From Hyphomicrobiaceae bacterium (GTDB lineage Bacteria > Pseudomonadota > Alphaproteobacteria > Rhizobiales > Hyphomicrobiaceae), in NCBI GenBank assembly GCA_002919265.1, contig PKEY01000104.1:1-53874 (forward strand): DNA of 53,874 nucleotides, written 5' to 3'. Made by a program: the position numbers and the translations under genes. The notes under the pieces were generated by a model. That model was given only the letters and a program-made list of their open reading frames with translations, was not told where the DNA came from and ran no database searches. Positions 7,399 through 17,103 of this stretch are shown here, one piece after another (the stretch's first letter is position 1; each line of letters starts with the position of its first letter).

Positions 7399-9222
7399 AT
7401 GAAGCGTGAGAGTTCAGGGCAGATCCTGAGCGCGGTGTTCGTCGACTATGACAACATCTATCTGTCCCTGAAGCGCAAGAATGAAGAGGCCGCTAAGCGG
7501 TTCGCCAAGGATGCCCACCTCTGGCTGGCCGAGATCGAAAGCGGCCGCCTGATTGCCCCCACGAACAAGCTGCCGTCAAACGTTCAGCGTCGGATCGTTC
7601 TGAACCGGTGCTACGGCAACCCGGTGCCGCGCCGCAATCAGAACGACAATTCGACGGATATGAACTCGTTTCCCTTCGTGCGGCATCACTTTCTGCGTGC
7701 TGGGTTCGAGGTTATCGACTGCCCGCCGTTGACTGCGCAACTCAAGAACTCGTCCGACATTCGCATGGTGATGGACGTCCGTGATTACCTGGATCACGAG
7801 ACGTATTTCGACGAGTTCATCATCCTCTCGGGCGATGCGGACTTCACGCCCGTGCTGCATCGCTTGCGTGCTCACGCCCGGCGCACGGTCGTTTACGCGA
7901 ACGACTTTACCGCCGCGCCCTATGTGGCGATCGCCGACGGTGAAATTCGCGAGGCCGACCTCATCGCCGCCATTCTCCGCAACTCATCGGCGGATAACGA
8001 GCAGTCCAGCGCGCGGGATGTTGATCCGACCGGCGAGCTTCGGCGCGAGATCATGTCGGAGATTACGGGCGCGGTCCGTAGCTCCAACACCCCGTTGCCG
8101 CTTGAAGCGCTTGCGGAGCGCGCGACTCGTGCGCTCGGCCATGACCGCACCGTTGGAACGAACTGGGCAGGGGCTGGCAGCTTCCGCGATCTTCTCCTTC
8201 AGAGCCTGCCCGAGGGAATCAGGCTGAGCGATCAACCTCCTTACGTCGTCTACGATGCCACCAAACAGCCGGCACCCGAGGGAGGCTTGCTTGGCGGTCG
8301 CGGCGAGAGAGCGGAACGGGCGCCCGGCGGGCTTGGTATTCCGACGCGCAATGCACGGCCATCCGCAGAGGTGGGTGCTGCCGCCCTCGCACAGGCACTC
8401 AATCCGGTTGGCGCTGCAAGGGCCTCTTCCGCGCCGCAGCCCCAAGCACAGCAGGTGGCGCGCCCAACTGGCCCCGCTGCGGCCCAGACCAAAGAAGCTG
8501 GTGGTGAGGTCGCAGCGGCCAAGCCCGTCATGCGGGCAGAAGGCAGCGCGCAGCAGAACCGTACTGCCGAAAGCGCCTCCGCGTTGCAGCGCTCTATCGC
8601 TCGCATTCACGAAGCGAGCCAGGTGCCTCCGCTTTCACCGCCGGAGTATCGCGCGCTGTTTGAGCTCCTGGCGAAGGAGATCAATTCCAACAGCGTGCAG
8701 GGGACGCAGACGATCGCAAACGTCGCCAATCGCGCTCGCGAGCTCGGCCTTGACATCCGCAGCGACGACATTCGCTTTGTCCTGGATGTCGTCGGCGAGC
8801 ATGATCCGTGGTTCGAGCAAGGTGCCTCGGCGAACCTTTTCGCTGGTCGGTTCCGCAATTTCGTAGTCGCGCGGTGCCGCAGCTACGGACTCAATCTGAC
8901 GCCCGATGAAATCGACCTGATCGATGCCTGGTTCACCGGCGGCGGCCCTTCGCCGGCAACCGCGCGTCAGCCATCGCAACCGCTTGGAAAAGAGCCTCCG
9001 CGTTCTCCTGTGGACCAGCCGTCCCGTTCGCTCATGCCGACGACTGCCTCTGAACCACGAAGCAGCCGTTGGTGGAGCCGTGAGGAGCCTTCGTCGGTGC
9101 AGTCAGAATCCTCAAGCGGGCGTGGCGTTGTTCCGGGATCAGCCCCTAAGGCGGGGACTTCAGACGAGCCTACGTCGTCCGACGATTTCCCGCGGATACT
9201 GCGCACGCGTCTGCGGGGCTAA
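7399..9222 (+). CDS. NYN (PIN-like) nuclease domain protein with OST-HTH/LOTUS RNA-binding domain
   Basis: NYN domains are PIN-fold ribonucleases; LOTUS/OST-HTH domains bind RNA. In the 607-residue product the NYN domain covers about residues 10-195: acidic residues in FVDYDN (14-19), Asp120 in SSDIRM and the SGDADF motif (144-149) mark the metal site. Residues about 213-287 form an OST-HTH domain (LRREIMSEITGA ... LLLQSLPEGIRL ... PYVVYD). A low-complexity Ala/Pro/Gln linker (about 290-415) leads to a second helical domain (about 420-515), and a Pro/Ser-rich tail follows. I chose ATG 7399 rather than the earlier GTG at 7369. It is flanked by stem-loops on both sides and appears monocistronic. 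Likely an RNA-processing or silencing factor; the target is unknown. Confidence 0.85.
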   Translation: MKRESSGQILSAVFVDYDNIYLSLKRKNEEAAKRFAKDAHLWLAEIESGRLIAPTNKLPSNVQRRIVLNRCYGNPVPRRNQNDNSTDMNSFPFVRHHFLRAGFEVIDCPPLTAQLKNSSDIRMVMDVRDYLDHETYFDEFIILSGDADFTPVLHRLRAHARRTVVYANDFTAAPYVAIADGEIREADLIAAILRNSSADNEQSSARDVDPTGELRREIMSEITGAVRSSNTPLPLEALAERATRALGHDRTVGTNWAGAGSFRDLLLQSLPEGIRLSDQPPYVVYDATKQPAPEGGLLGGRGERAERAPGGLGIPTRNARPSAEVGAAALAQALNPVGAARASSAPQPQAQQVARPTGPAAAQTKEAGGEVAAAKPVMRAEGSAQQNRTAESASALQRSIARIHEASQVPPLSPPEYRALFELLAKEINSNSVQGTQTIANVANRARELGLDIRSDDIRFVLDVVGEHDPWFEQGASANLFAGRFRNFVVARCRSYGLNLTPDEIDLIDAWFTGGGPSPATARQPSQPLGKEPPRSPVDQPSRSLMPTTASEPRSSRWWSREEPSSVQSESSSGRGVVPGSAPKAGTSDEPTSSDDFPRILRTRLRG

Positions 9223-9261
9223 TCGAATTTTTCTGACTGCTGATTCATCATAGAGAGACGG

Positions 9262-9290
9262 GCGCGATGGTTGTCGCGCTCGCGCTTTCT
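9262..9290 (+). terminator. stem-loop with short T-rich tail after the NYN-LOTUS gene
   Basis: GCGCGA (9262-9267) and TCGCGC (9274-9279) pair around a six-base loop, then a TTTCTT stretch follows at 9286-9291. This fits a weak intrinsic terminator 40 bases after the stop codon. Confidence 0.4.
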
Positions 9291-9438
9291 TGCGCAATCC
9301 ATCTTCAAGGAAGCTTGTAAAGGCCGCCGATCTGGCGCTCTACAGAGGGTCCACGGCAACGATTACGGCTGTCCAAGGGCTTGCAATCGCGGCCTTCGCG
9401 AGATTGCATGTCATGGGAACGTCCTCCTTAAAGCGGGC

Positions 9439-10680
9439 ATGCCGATGAATAATCTTTCGATCGATCCGGAACGTTTGTGGGCAACGCTGATGGCCTCGGC
9501 CGAAATCGGCCGGACGGAGAGGGGTGGCCTCCGTCGACTGACTTTGTCCGATGAAGACAAGGCCATGCGCGACCTCTTTGCCAAATGGGTGAAGGAGGAC
9601 GGCTACAGCCTCACGATCGATCAGCTCGGCAACATGTTCGTGCGCCGCCGTGGCCGGGATGACTCCTTACCCCCCGTTCTCATTGGCAGCCACCTTGATA
9701 CGCAGGCCAAAGGAGGACGATTCGACGGCATCCTCGGTGTCCTCGCGGGCCTGGAGGTTTTGCGCACTCTGGACAGGGCCGGCATCGAGACGCGCCGTCC
9801 AATCGAACTCGTGAACTGGACCAACGAGGAAGGCGCCCGCTTCCAGCCGCCGATGATGTGCTCATTGGTTTTTTCCGGCGGGGAAAGCGTCGCGTGGGCA
9901 TACGACCGTCGCGACAAGGACGGTCTGCGGTTTGGCGACGAGCTCAAGCGGATCGGTTATCTGGGCGAGGCGCCAGTCGGAGGACGCCCGCTCGACAGTT
10001 ACTTCGAGCTGCATATCGAGCAGGGGCCAAAGCTCGACGAGGCCGGCATTCCCGTCGGCGTGGTCACCGGCGGCTATCAGATGAAGGGAATGCGCATTTT
10101 GGTGCGGGGTGAAACCGCCCACGTCGGGCCGACGCCGATGCATCACCGCCAGAATGCTCTCGTCGGTGCGTCCCATCTGGCGGTAGCCATCGACGATATT
10201 GGGTGGCGCTACGCGCCGGAGGACGGCAAGACTACTGTGGCCCGTCTGGATCTGGCGCCGAACCTGCCCGGCATCATCTCGGACGAGGCTCAGCTTTATA
10301 TCGATTTCCGCCATCCATCGCCCGAGCGCCTCCGCGACATGGAAGAGGAGGTTCGGGCCGCAGTGCAGGAGGCGGCGCGCCGCTCCAGGACGACGATCGA
10401 GATCGCCGAGGAATGGGGATTCGGTGGCCTGGAATTCGACCGCGGGTTGGCCGAGCTGGTGCGGTCCACCGCGCGCCGCCTTGGCATTCCCTTCATGGAT
10501 ATCCGCTCACAGGCGGGCCACGACGCCTATCACGTTGCCAAGGTCTGCCCGACGATCATGATTTTCACGCCGTGCAAGACCGGCATCACGCACAATGAGC
10601 GTGAAGATATCGATCTCAAGGACACGGTGCCCGGCGTTAACGTGCTGCTTCATGCGGTTCTGGAGCGAGCGAATGCCTGA
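9439..10680 (+). CDS. Zn-dependent M20-family amidase/hydantoinase (N-carbamoyl-amino-acid hydrolase type)
   Basis: Enzymes of this family hydrolyse N-carbamoyl amino acids, ureidopropionate or allantoate. The 413-residue product shows the bimetal ligands in IGSHLDT (His85), GRFDG (Asp96) and NWTNEEG (Glu130/131), the HIEQGP motif near 195, the dimerisation-domain lid, and the last ligand in GITHNERED near the C-terminus. Length fits AmaB/HyuC. The start is ATG 9439 (MPMNNLSID) or 9445; upstream in-frame residues rich in Cys and Arg look non-coding. No clear binding site is seen. No hydantoinase, dihydropyrimidinase or ureide genes lie nearby, so substrate cannot be fixed from context. Confidence 0.88.
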   Translation: MPMNNLSIDPERLWATLMASAEIGRTERGGLRRLTLSDEDKAMRDLFAKWVKEDGYSLTIDQLGNMFVRRRGRDDSLPPVLIGSHLDTQAKGGRFDGILGVLAGLEVLRTLDRAGIETRRPIELVNWTNEEGARFQPPMMCSLVFSGGESVAWAYDRRDKDGLRFGDELKRIGYLGEAPVGGRPLDSYFELHIEQGPKLDEAGIPVGVVTGGYQMKGMRILVRGETAHVGPTPMHHRQNALVGASHLAVAIDDIGWRYAPEDGKTTVARLDLAPNLPGIISDEAQLYIDFRHPSPERLRDMEEEVRAAVQEAARRSRTTIEIAEEWGFGGLEFDRGLAELVRSTARRLGIPFMDIRSQAGHDAYHVAKVCPTIMIFTPCKTGITHNEREDIDLKDTVPGVNVLLHAVLERANA

Positions 10681-10681
10681 C

Positions 10682-10699
10682 GGGCGCTCGCTCGCGCCC
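10682..10699 (+). terminator. stem-loop after the M20 amidase gene
   Basis: GGGCGC and GCGCCC pair around TCGCTC, directly after the stop codon. No T-run of note follows, so termination strength is uncertain. Confidence 0.3.
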
Positions 10700-10840
10700 T
10701 GACCGTCTTTGGGTTGGACAGATGGCCTCGGTGGCCACTGATGACTTGACGGAGTGAAGGGTTTTGTGGTCCTAGTCTCGCCGAACGTCGGCGGGGCTTG
10801 CTCGCCACTTTAATCATTTCCGATCGAAACAGGGGACCTG

Positions 10841-10865
10841 CGTGGCCTTAGGCCCGGGGGCCACG
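10841..10865 (+). promoter_or_regulatory. hairpin in the rpmJ leader
   Basis: CGTGGCC (10841-10847) pairs with GGCCACG (10859-10865) and the stem ends eight bases before the rpmJ ATG. The only purine-rich stretch that could bind 16S RNA, GGGGG at 10856-10860, lies partly in the loop and partly in the stem, and no Shine-Dalgarno is seen between stem and ATG. It may control translation of the ribosomal protein gene. Confidence 0.3.
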
Positions 10866-10873
10866 GACGCATC

Positions 10874-10999
10874 ATGAAAGTCAAGAACTCGCTCAAATCG
10901 CTGCGGTCGCGTCACCGCGAAAACCGCTTGGTTCGGCGGAAAGGCCGCGTTTACATCATCAACAAGACGCAGAAGCGGTACAAGGCTCGCCAGGGCTGA
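10874..10999 (+). CDS. rpmJ: 50S ribosomal protein L36, cysteine-free form
   Basis: A 41-residue, very basic protein beginning [17 protein letters not shown] and ending [11 protein letters not shown], matching the alphaproteobacterial L36 pattern with its slightly longer middle. It sits in the large subunit near the peptidyl-transferase region. It lacks the CxxC...C...H zinc ribbon of the zinc-binding form, so it is the zinc-independent type. It is a stand-alone gene, not in the ribosomal operons, with a GC-rich hairpin immediately upstream and a TPR lipoprotein-like gene 60 bases downstream. Confidence 0.95.
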   Translation: MKVKNSLKSLRSRHRENRLVRRKGRVYIINKTQKRYKARQG

Positions 11000-11060
11000 G
11001 GGACCGCTTCCGCCCGGCAGGGCTTTGACGAGCGGACGGCTTGATCCTATCTTTGCGCGT

Positions 11061-11762
11061 ATGCGCAAACCGCTCGCTCATCCGCTGATGAAGGCCGCCG
11101 CAAGCGCTTGCCTGCTTGCGGCTATTGTCGTTTCACCTGCAACCACATTCGGTCAGACGACCGAGGATCCGCTGCCGTCGCCCACATTGCCCTTTGAACC
11201 CGAAACGGAGGGTGATGAGTCGGAGGCCTCGTCTGACCCCACCCAGCTTCGTGAAAAGCTGCCCGACAGCGCGATCGAGCGCGCCAAGATGCTTGACAAT
11301 CTCTACGCGCTGCTCGCCACCGCGGAGAGCCCTGAAGCCGCCGAAAAGACGTCCAAGGCGATCATGAGGCTTTGGGCGTATTCCGGCAGTGACACGGTGA
11401 CGGTGCTCATGGCCCGGGCGGTCAAGGCCATGCAGCAAAAGAATACCAAGCTGGCCTTGCGTATGCTGGACGCTATTGTCGAGCAGGCGCCTGATTACGC
11501 GGAGGGCTGGAGCCAACGTGCACACGTTCTCTATCTGGAAGGGGAGACTCATCGCGCTCTAGGCGATCTGCGGCGCGCGTTGGCGCTCGATCCCAACCAC
11601 TTCAGGGCACTGAGCGCACTCGCCCACATCCTGCGCGAGTTTGGTGCCAAGGAAGGTGCGCTTGCAGCCTACCGCAAGCTCCTAGAAATTCATCCGTACG
11701 CCGAAGGGGCGCAGAAGGCCATCGAGGAGCTGGAGCGCGAAATCCACGGGCAGGGAATTTGA
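11061..11762 (+). CDS. exported tetratricopeptide-repeat protein
   Basis: The 233-residue product begins with a signal peptide: a basic start (MRKPLAHPLMKAA), a hydrophobic core (SACLLAAIVV) and a likely cleavage after TFG or so, pointing to the periplasm. About residues 75-220 are helical repeats with TPR features: YAEGWSQRAHVLYLEG, ALGDLRRALALDPNHFRAL and EGALAAYRKLLEIHPYAEGA. ATG 11061 gives the cleanest signal peptide; 11088 is an alternative. It follows rpmJ by 61 bases in the same direction. TPR proteins act as scaffolds; partner unknown. Homologues next to rpmJ are frequent in Hyphomicrobiales, to my recollection. Confidence 0.85.
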   Translation: MRKPLAHPLMKAAASACLLAAIVVSPATTFGQTTEDPLPSPTLPFEPETEGDESEASSDPTQLREKLPDSAIERAKMLDNLYALLATAESPEAAEKTSKAIMRLWAYSGSDTVTVLMARAVKAMQQKNTKLALRMLDAIVEQAPDYAEGWSQRAHVLYLEGETHRALGDLRRALALDPNHFRALSALAHILREFGAKEGALAAYRKLLEIHPYAEGAQKAIEELEREIHGQGI

Positions 11763-11859
11763 GCCCGGGCGGTCCGGTTCAAGCCGCTTCCCCAACTTTC
11801 CCACAGAGACTGTTTTGACTGTGCGCTTTGAAGCGGACCATGTGAAACTGAGGCTGCTC

Positions 11860-13301
<1,442 letters not shown>

Positions 13302-13305
<4 letters not shown>

Positions 13306-13793
13306 TTGGCTTGTGCTCCCGCGCCTTCGGGTTCAGCAAGGCGAATGGTCCAGTCCTTGGCGTCACCAGTATCCACTTCGAAAAAGCCCGTGCGCCGATA
13401 ACCCCGTTGCTGGCAGTTTGTTACGTCCCGAATGGCGAAGGACTTCTCATGGGTGCACATGTAGTTCGGTCCAGACCATTCGCCGCCGCGATCATAGTCG
13501 ATAGCGTATACGTAGATGAACCGGCTGGGGACTGCGCCTTTAAGCAGCGTCTCGCACGTCTGGGCGCCTACGTTCCACCAACCTTCCGTCGTCCAGCCCT
13601 TGGCGTCCTGGTAGCCGATAGCGATGCCCACGCGACTGGAGGAGGCGTTGCAAAGCCTCAGATCCGCCCAGGCCGAGTCCGCCATGGCCATCACCAGCAG
13701 GCAGGCACCAGCAGCCGCGAGCAGGCGGAGGGCCGGATTGACGTCGATGGCGGTACTACACAAGTCGAGGCGGGCCGGGTTGGCTGTGGACAT
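13302..13793 (-). CDS. DUF1036 family protein, exported
   Basis: A 163-residue protein with an N-terminal hydrophobic segment (LLAAAGACLLVMAMADSAWA, about residues 23-42) that looks like a signal peptide, then the DUF1036 domain: LRLCNASSSRVGIAIGY, a Cys-containing GAQTCETLL and YMCTHEKSFAI ... NCQQRGY, and the closing FFEVDTGDAKDWTIRL. Several cysteines could form disulfides in the periplasm. The domain has no assigned function. Its stop overlaps the pyk start by four bases. An exported protein coupled to a cytosolic glycolytic enzyme is odd; the same DUF1036-pyk order is common in Hyphomicrobiales. Confidence 0.88.
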
Positions 13794-13835
13794 TCCAGTA
13801 CAGACGCTTCTGCAAGAGGAAAGAGAAAACCAAAC

Positions 13836-15137
13836 TTACGGATCGATCAGGATGGCGCGGAAGTCATTGACATTGGTCTGTGTCGGGCCGGAAAAGACGA
13901 GATCACCAAGTTCGCGAAAGTAAGTGGTCGAATCGTTGTTGGCCAGGAAATTGGCCGCTTTGAGGTTCTTCGCTGCGGCACGAGTGAGTGTATCCGGCAA
14001 CACGATTGCTCCGGCAGGATCCTCCGGGTTGCCGGCACCGCCGTCAGCGCCATCGGTATCAGCGGCGAGCGCCGCGATGCCGGGAGCGCCTTCGAGTGCG
14101 ATGGCTAGGCCAAGCGCATATTCCTGATTGGGTCCGCCGAGGCCGTTACCTCGCACTGTCACCGTCAGTTCACCGCCTGAAAGGATTGCGAGGCGCTCAC
14201 CATTCGCGCGTGCTTTCAGCGCAAGTTTTGCGTGTTCCGCACCGACGTCTCTCGCTTCGCCTTCGAGGGCATCGCCGAGGATTTCGACACGATAGCCGGC
14301 CTGCCGCGCAACGTCGGCCGCGGCTTCCAGCGAGGCTGACGGAGCTGCGATAAGTTTGTACTCGGAGGATACGAGCGCTCGGTCGCCGGGTTTCGGTGTC
14401 TCGTTCGCAGGGTTTGCGAGCGCCGCCGCGATCTCGGGCGGCGGGGAAATGCCAAAGCGTTCCAGCACAGCGCGCGCATCCCCAAGCGTGGTCGGATCGG
14501 CGACGGTTGGCCCCGATCCGATGGTCGCCGGATCGTCGCCGGGCACGTCAGAGATGGCCAGCGTGAGTAGTCGTGCCGGATAGGCAGCTCGCGCTAGCTT
14601 GCCGCCTTTGATGCGCGAGAGGTGCTTGCGCACGCAGTTGAGATCGTGAATGCGCGCGCCGGAGCGCAAAAGGGCTTTGGTGAGCTGCTGCTTGGCCTCG
14701 AAGCTGACGCCTTCTGCCGGTGCCGACCACAGCGCCGATGCGCCGCCTGATAGCAGCACGAGCACGAGATCATCAGGGCCGGCCTCTCGTGCCATCCGGA
14801 CGGCGCGCTCGGCAGCCTTTACACTTGCCTGGTCGGGCACCGGATGGCCGGCTTCCACGAGCTCGATGAGGCTGGTCTTGAGGCCATACCCATGTCGAGT
14901 CGTTGCAAATCCGATGATGCGATCGGCCGCGCCGCGCTCCCTGTAGAACTGCTCAGCCGCTGCCGCCATGGCAGCCGAGGCTTTGCCTGCCGCGAGGATG
15001 ATGATTTTGCCGTTTGCCGGAGGTTCCGGAAGGTGCTGAGGCAAGCAGCGGGATGGGTGGGCGCGCTGCACTGCAGCCTCGAACATCTTGAGCAAGAGCT
15101 GCCGCTGCTGTTCGGTGTTGTTCGTTTGGTTATTCAT
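13836..15137 (-). CDS. gckA: glycerate 2-kinase (DUF4147/MOFRL family)
   Basis: Phosphorylates D-glycerate, in this family to 2-phosphoglycerate, feeding lower glycolysis or the serine cycle. The 433-residue protein starts at ATG 15137 (MNNQTNNTEQQ) after GCGGGG; the upstream extension is unlikely. The N-terminal glycerate-kinase domain has AAGKASAAMAAAAEQF, GFATTRHGYG, EAGHPVPDQ and the LSGGASALW loop; the C-terminal MOFRL domain has LSGGELTVTVRGNGLGGPNQE and ALAADTDGADG near residues 330-390. The adjacent pyk gene completes a route glycerate to 2-phosphoglycerate to PEP to pyruvate (enolase not in the window). The same enzyme type serves the serine cycle of Hyphomicrobium-type methylotrophs, but no other serine-cycle gene is visible here. 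Confidence 0.9.
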   Translation of the reverse strand: MNNQTNNTEQQRQLLLKMFEAAVQRAHPSRCLPQHLPEPPANGKIIILAAGKASAAMAAAAEQFYRERGAADRIIGFATTRHGYGLKTSLIELVEAGHPVPDQASVKAAERAVRMAREAGPDDLVLVLLSGGASALWSAPAEGVSFEAKQQLTKALLRSGARIHDLNCVRKHLSRIKGGKLARAAYPARLLTLAISDVPGDDPATIGSGPTVADPTTLGDARAVLERFGISPPPEIAAALANPANETPKPGDRALVSSEYKLIAAPSASLEAAADVARQAGYRVEILGDALEGEARDVGAEHAKLALKARANGERLAILSGGELTVTVRGNGLGGPNQEYALGLAIALEGAPGIAALAADTDGADGGAGNPEDPAGAIVLPDTLTRAAAKNLKAANFLANNDSTTYFRELGDLVFSGPTQTNVNDFRAILIDP

Positions 15138-15244
15138 CAACCGGCAACCCCGCTCTTGAATGTGCCCGCCTGAATGCAGCAAGCGCTGATCTGCGGGATT
15201 GGCTTTGCGCCGTCAAGGCTCGATGATAGGGGCGTTCGCAACCA

Positions 15245-16120
15245 ATGGACGGCGTACGAAAGCAGATGTCGAGTTCAAACCTCAGGATCGAGCCGCAAGT
15301 CACTGACTCATACACAATTCTCCCAGGCCGAGCCGACGGTGGTCTCGTGCTGCTTTGCGATCACGCCGGCAACGCGTTTCCACCTGAGTATGGAACCCTC
15401 GGGCTGCCAGACAGTCAGCTTAGGCGGCATATCGCCTACGACATCGGCGCTGCAGAGGTGACGCGCAGGATGTCCGCAGCGCTCGATGTGCCGGCGGTGA
15501 TGACCCATTACTCGCGGTTGCTGATCGATCCCAACCGGGGCGAGGACGACCCGACGTTGATCATGCGCCTCTCCGACGGCGCCATCGTGCCAGCCAACAA
15601 GTCAATTCCGCCGGAGGAGCGGGAAAAGCGCATCCGACTCTACTATCGGCCATATCACGACGCCATCGACCGCGTGCTTGACCAGTGCGAAGCGACCGGA
15701 GTGGCTCCCACCATTCTCTCGGTGCACAGCTTCACCGAAAGCTGGAAGGGCGTGTCGCGCCCCTGGCATGCGGGTGTTCTTTGGGGGAACGACGCGAGGT
15801 TCGCCGAACCTTTGTTCGAGGCGCTTTGCGCAGAAGGTGATCTCATCGTTGGAGCCAATGAGCCCTATGCCGGCCAGCTCGAAGGCGACACCCTATGGAA
15901 GCATGGCGCCATGCGTGGCCTTCCGCACGCCATCATCGAAATCCGGCAGGATCTGATCCGCGACGAGAAAGGGCAGGCGTCCTGGGCCCAGCGGCTTGTC
16001 CGGATCATGCGAAATCTTCTCGGCCACTCTGAGTTACAGCGAGACGCGAAGGTTAAAGTTCGATCCGGAGCTACTGACACCACGGCGCCGAGCGCCTATG
16101 TGGGAAGGAAAACAGGCTGA
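15245..16120 (+). CDS. N-formylglutamate amidohydrolase family protein
   Basis: The 291-residue product has the family's zinc and substrate motifs: LLCDHAGNAFP near 39-49, THYSRLLIDPNRGEDDP near 82-98, VHSFTES near 163-169 and GVLWGNDARFAEP. N-formylglutamate deformylase (HutG) acts in histidine degradation, but there are no hut genes here and this stand-alone subgroup, usually next to DUF1244, may act on another N-formyl or N-acyl amino acid. The ATG 15245 lies ten bases after AGGGG; an internal ATG at 15266 is possible. It is divergent from gckA with about 107 bases between and precedes the DUF1244 gene by 17 bases in one operon. Confidence 0.85.
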   Translation: MDGVRKQMSSSNLRIEPQVTDSYTILPGRADGGLVLLCDHAGNAFPPEYGTLGLPDSQLRRHIAYDIGAAEVTRRMSAALDVPAVMTHYSRLLIDPNRGEDDPTLIMRLSDGAIVPANKSIPPEEREKRIRLYYRPYHDAIDRVLDQCEATGVAPTILSVHSFTESWKGVSRPWHAGVLWGNDARFAEPLFEALCAEGDLIVGANEPYAGQLEGDTLWKHGAMRGLPHAIIEIRQDLIRDEKGQASWAQRLVRIMRNLLGHSELQRDAKVKVRSGATDTTAPSAYVGRKTG

Positions 16121-16137
16121 TTGCGCGAGGTTCGCTA

Positions 16138-16443
16138 ATGGCTGTTGACGAGAAGATGAAAACAGAGTTTGAGGCGGCTGCTTTCCGGCGCCTGGTCGCC
16201 CATCTGCGCGAACGCACGGACGTGCAGAATATCGACCTCATGAATTTGGCCGGTTTCTGCCGGAACTGCCTTGCGAACTGGTATCAGGAAGCAGCGAACG
16301 CTGCCGGCATGTCTTTGAGCAAGGAAGAGGCCCGCGAGATCATCTACGGGATGCCTTACGAAGAGTGGCGTGCGAAATACCAGAAGGAGGCGACGCCGGA
16401 GCAGCTGGCGGCCTTTGAGAAGTCGAAACCGCATCAACACTGA
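16138..16443 (+). CDS. DUF1244 family protein
   Basis: A 101-residue cytosolic protein with the DUF1244 core: FEAAAFRRLVAHLRERTDVQNIDLMNL, the cysteine pair in FCRNCLANWY (near residues 40-48), then SKEEAREIIYGMPYEEW. The family is widespread in proteobacteria with no assigned function; the conserved Cys-x-x-Cys-like pair could bind a metal or sit in a redox site, which is inference. ATG 16138 follows GCGAGG. It is second in an operon with the N-formylglutamate amidohydrolase-like gene, and that order recurs in alphaproteobacteria. Confidence 0.9.
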   Translation: MAVDEKMKTEFEAAAFRRLVAHLRERTDVQNIDLMNLAGFCRNCLANWYQEAANAAGMSLSKEEAREIIYGMPYEEWRAKYQKEATPEQLAAFEKSKPHQH

Positions 16444-16623
16444 CGACCAAGGGTGGGCCGACCGCCCGTGGTGAGTTGTGGGGAAAAGCCGCGTTGCGGC
16501 AGCCGTTCCCCTTGTTGATGCCAGCCCGCAGCGATACGCATTCAGGTGTATGCCGCTGGGGGGCGCGTCCGACTGGACGCTGTCATGAGCTTCAAAGCGG
16601 CATAGAACGGGGGTTCAGTTCAG

Positions 16624-16917
16624 ATGACCACGCTCCACGCTTCGGCGCAAAATCAACTCCGGCAGATCGTCGAGCAGCTCGAAAGGCTCGAGGAGGAGAA
16701 AAAGGCAATCGCGGAAGATATCCGCGAGAAGTTTGCCGAAGCGAAAGCGCTTGGCTTTGACGTCAAGGCGCTGCGTCAGGTCCTCCGTTTGCGGAAAAAG
16801 AGCAAGGCTGACCGCGAGGAGGAGGAGGCCATTCTCATGACCTATCTCCACGCGCTGGGAATGATCGACGAGGAGCCGTCGACTTCGTCCATGATGACCG
16901 CGGAAGCCGCAGAGTAA
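16624..16917 (+). CDS. gapR: GapR-type DUF2312 nucleoid-associated protein
   Basis: DUF2312 proteins include Caulobacter GapR, a small coiled-coil protein that clamps overtwisted, AT-rich DNA ahead of replication and transcription machinery and is essential for normal growth. The 97-residue product has the heptad-rich N-terminal helix (LRQIVEQLERLEEEKKAI ...), the basic DNA-contact segment around AKALGFDVKALRQVLRLRKKSKADREEEE (residues about 40-68) and a short variable tail. Length fits GapR (about 90). It sits 181 bases after the DUF1244 gene and probably has its own promoter; I could not place one convincingly. Some genomes carry several DUF2312 paralogues, so one-to-one orthology is not proven. 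Confidence 0.88.
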   Translation: MTTLHASAQNQLRQIVEQLERLEEEKKAIAEDIREKFAEAKALGFDVKALRQVLRLRKKSKADREEEEAILMTYLHALGMIDEEPSTSSMMTAEAAE

Positions 16918-17103
16918 TAGGCGGCTCCGCTGATATTGAAGCTGCGATCAGTCTTTTAGCTTTGATCGGCGAAATTGGCGGCACTACAGACGATCGCGAA
17001 GTTTGCCAAGCTCTGTCGATTACTGGCTCGTGAGTCTCTTAGGCAGAAAAATTACTTCTGCTGACCGACAGCTGACCCGCCGAATGTGCGAATAATTTGT
17101 CTG

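Noticed and set aside
16918-17103. hairpin CGATCA...TGATCG after gapR as terminator
   Set aside because: Only six base pairs, long loop and no T-run.
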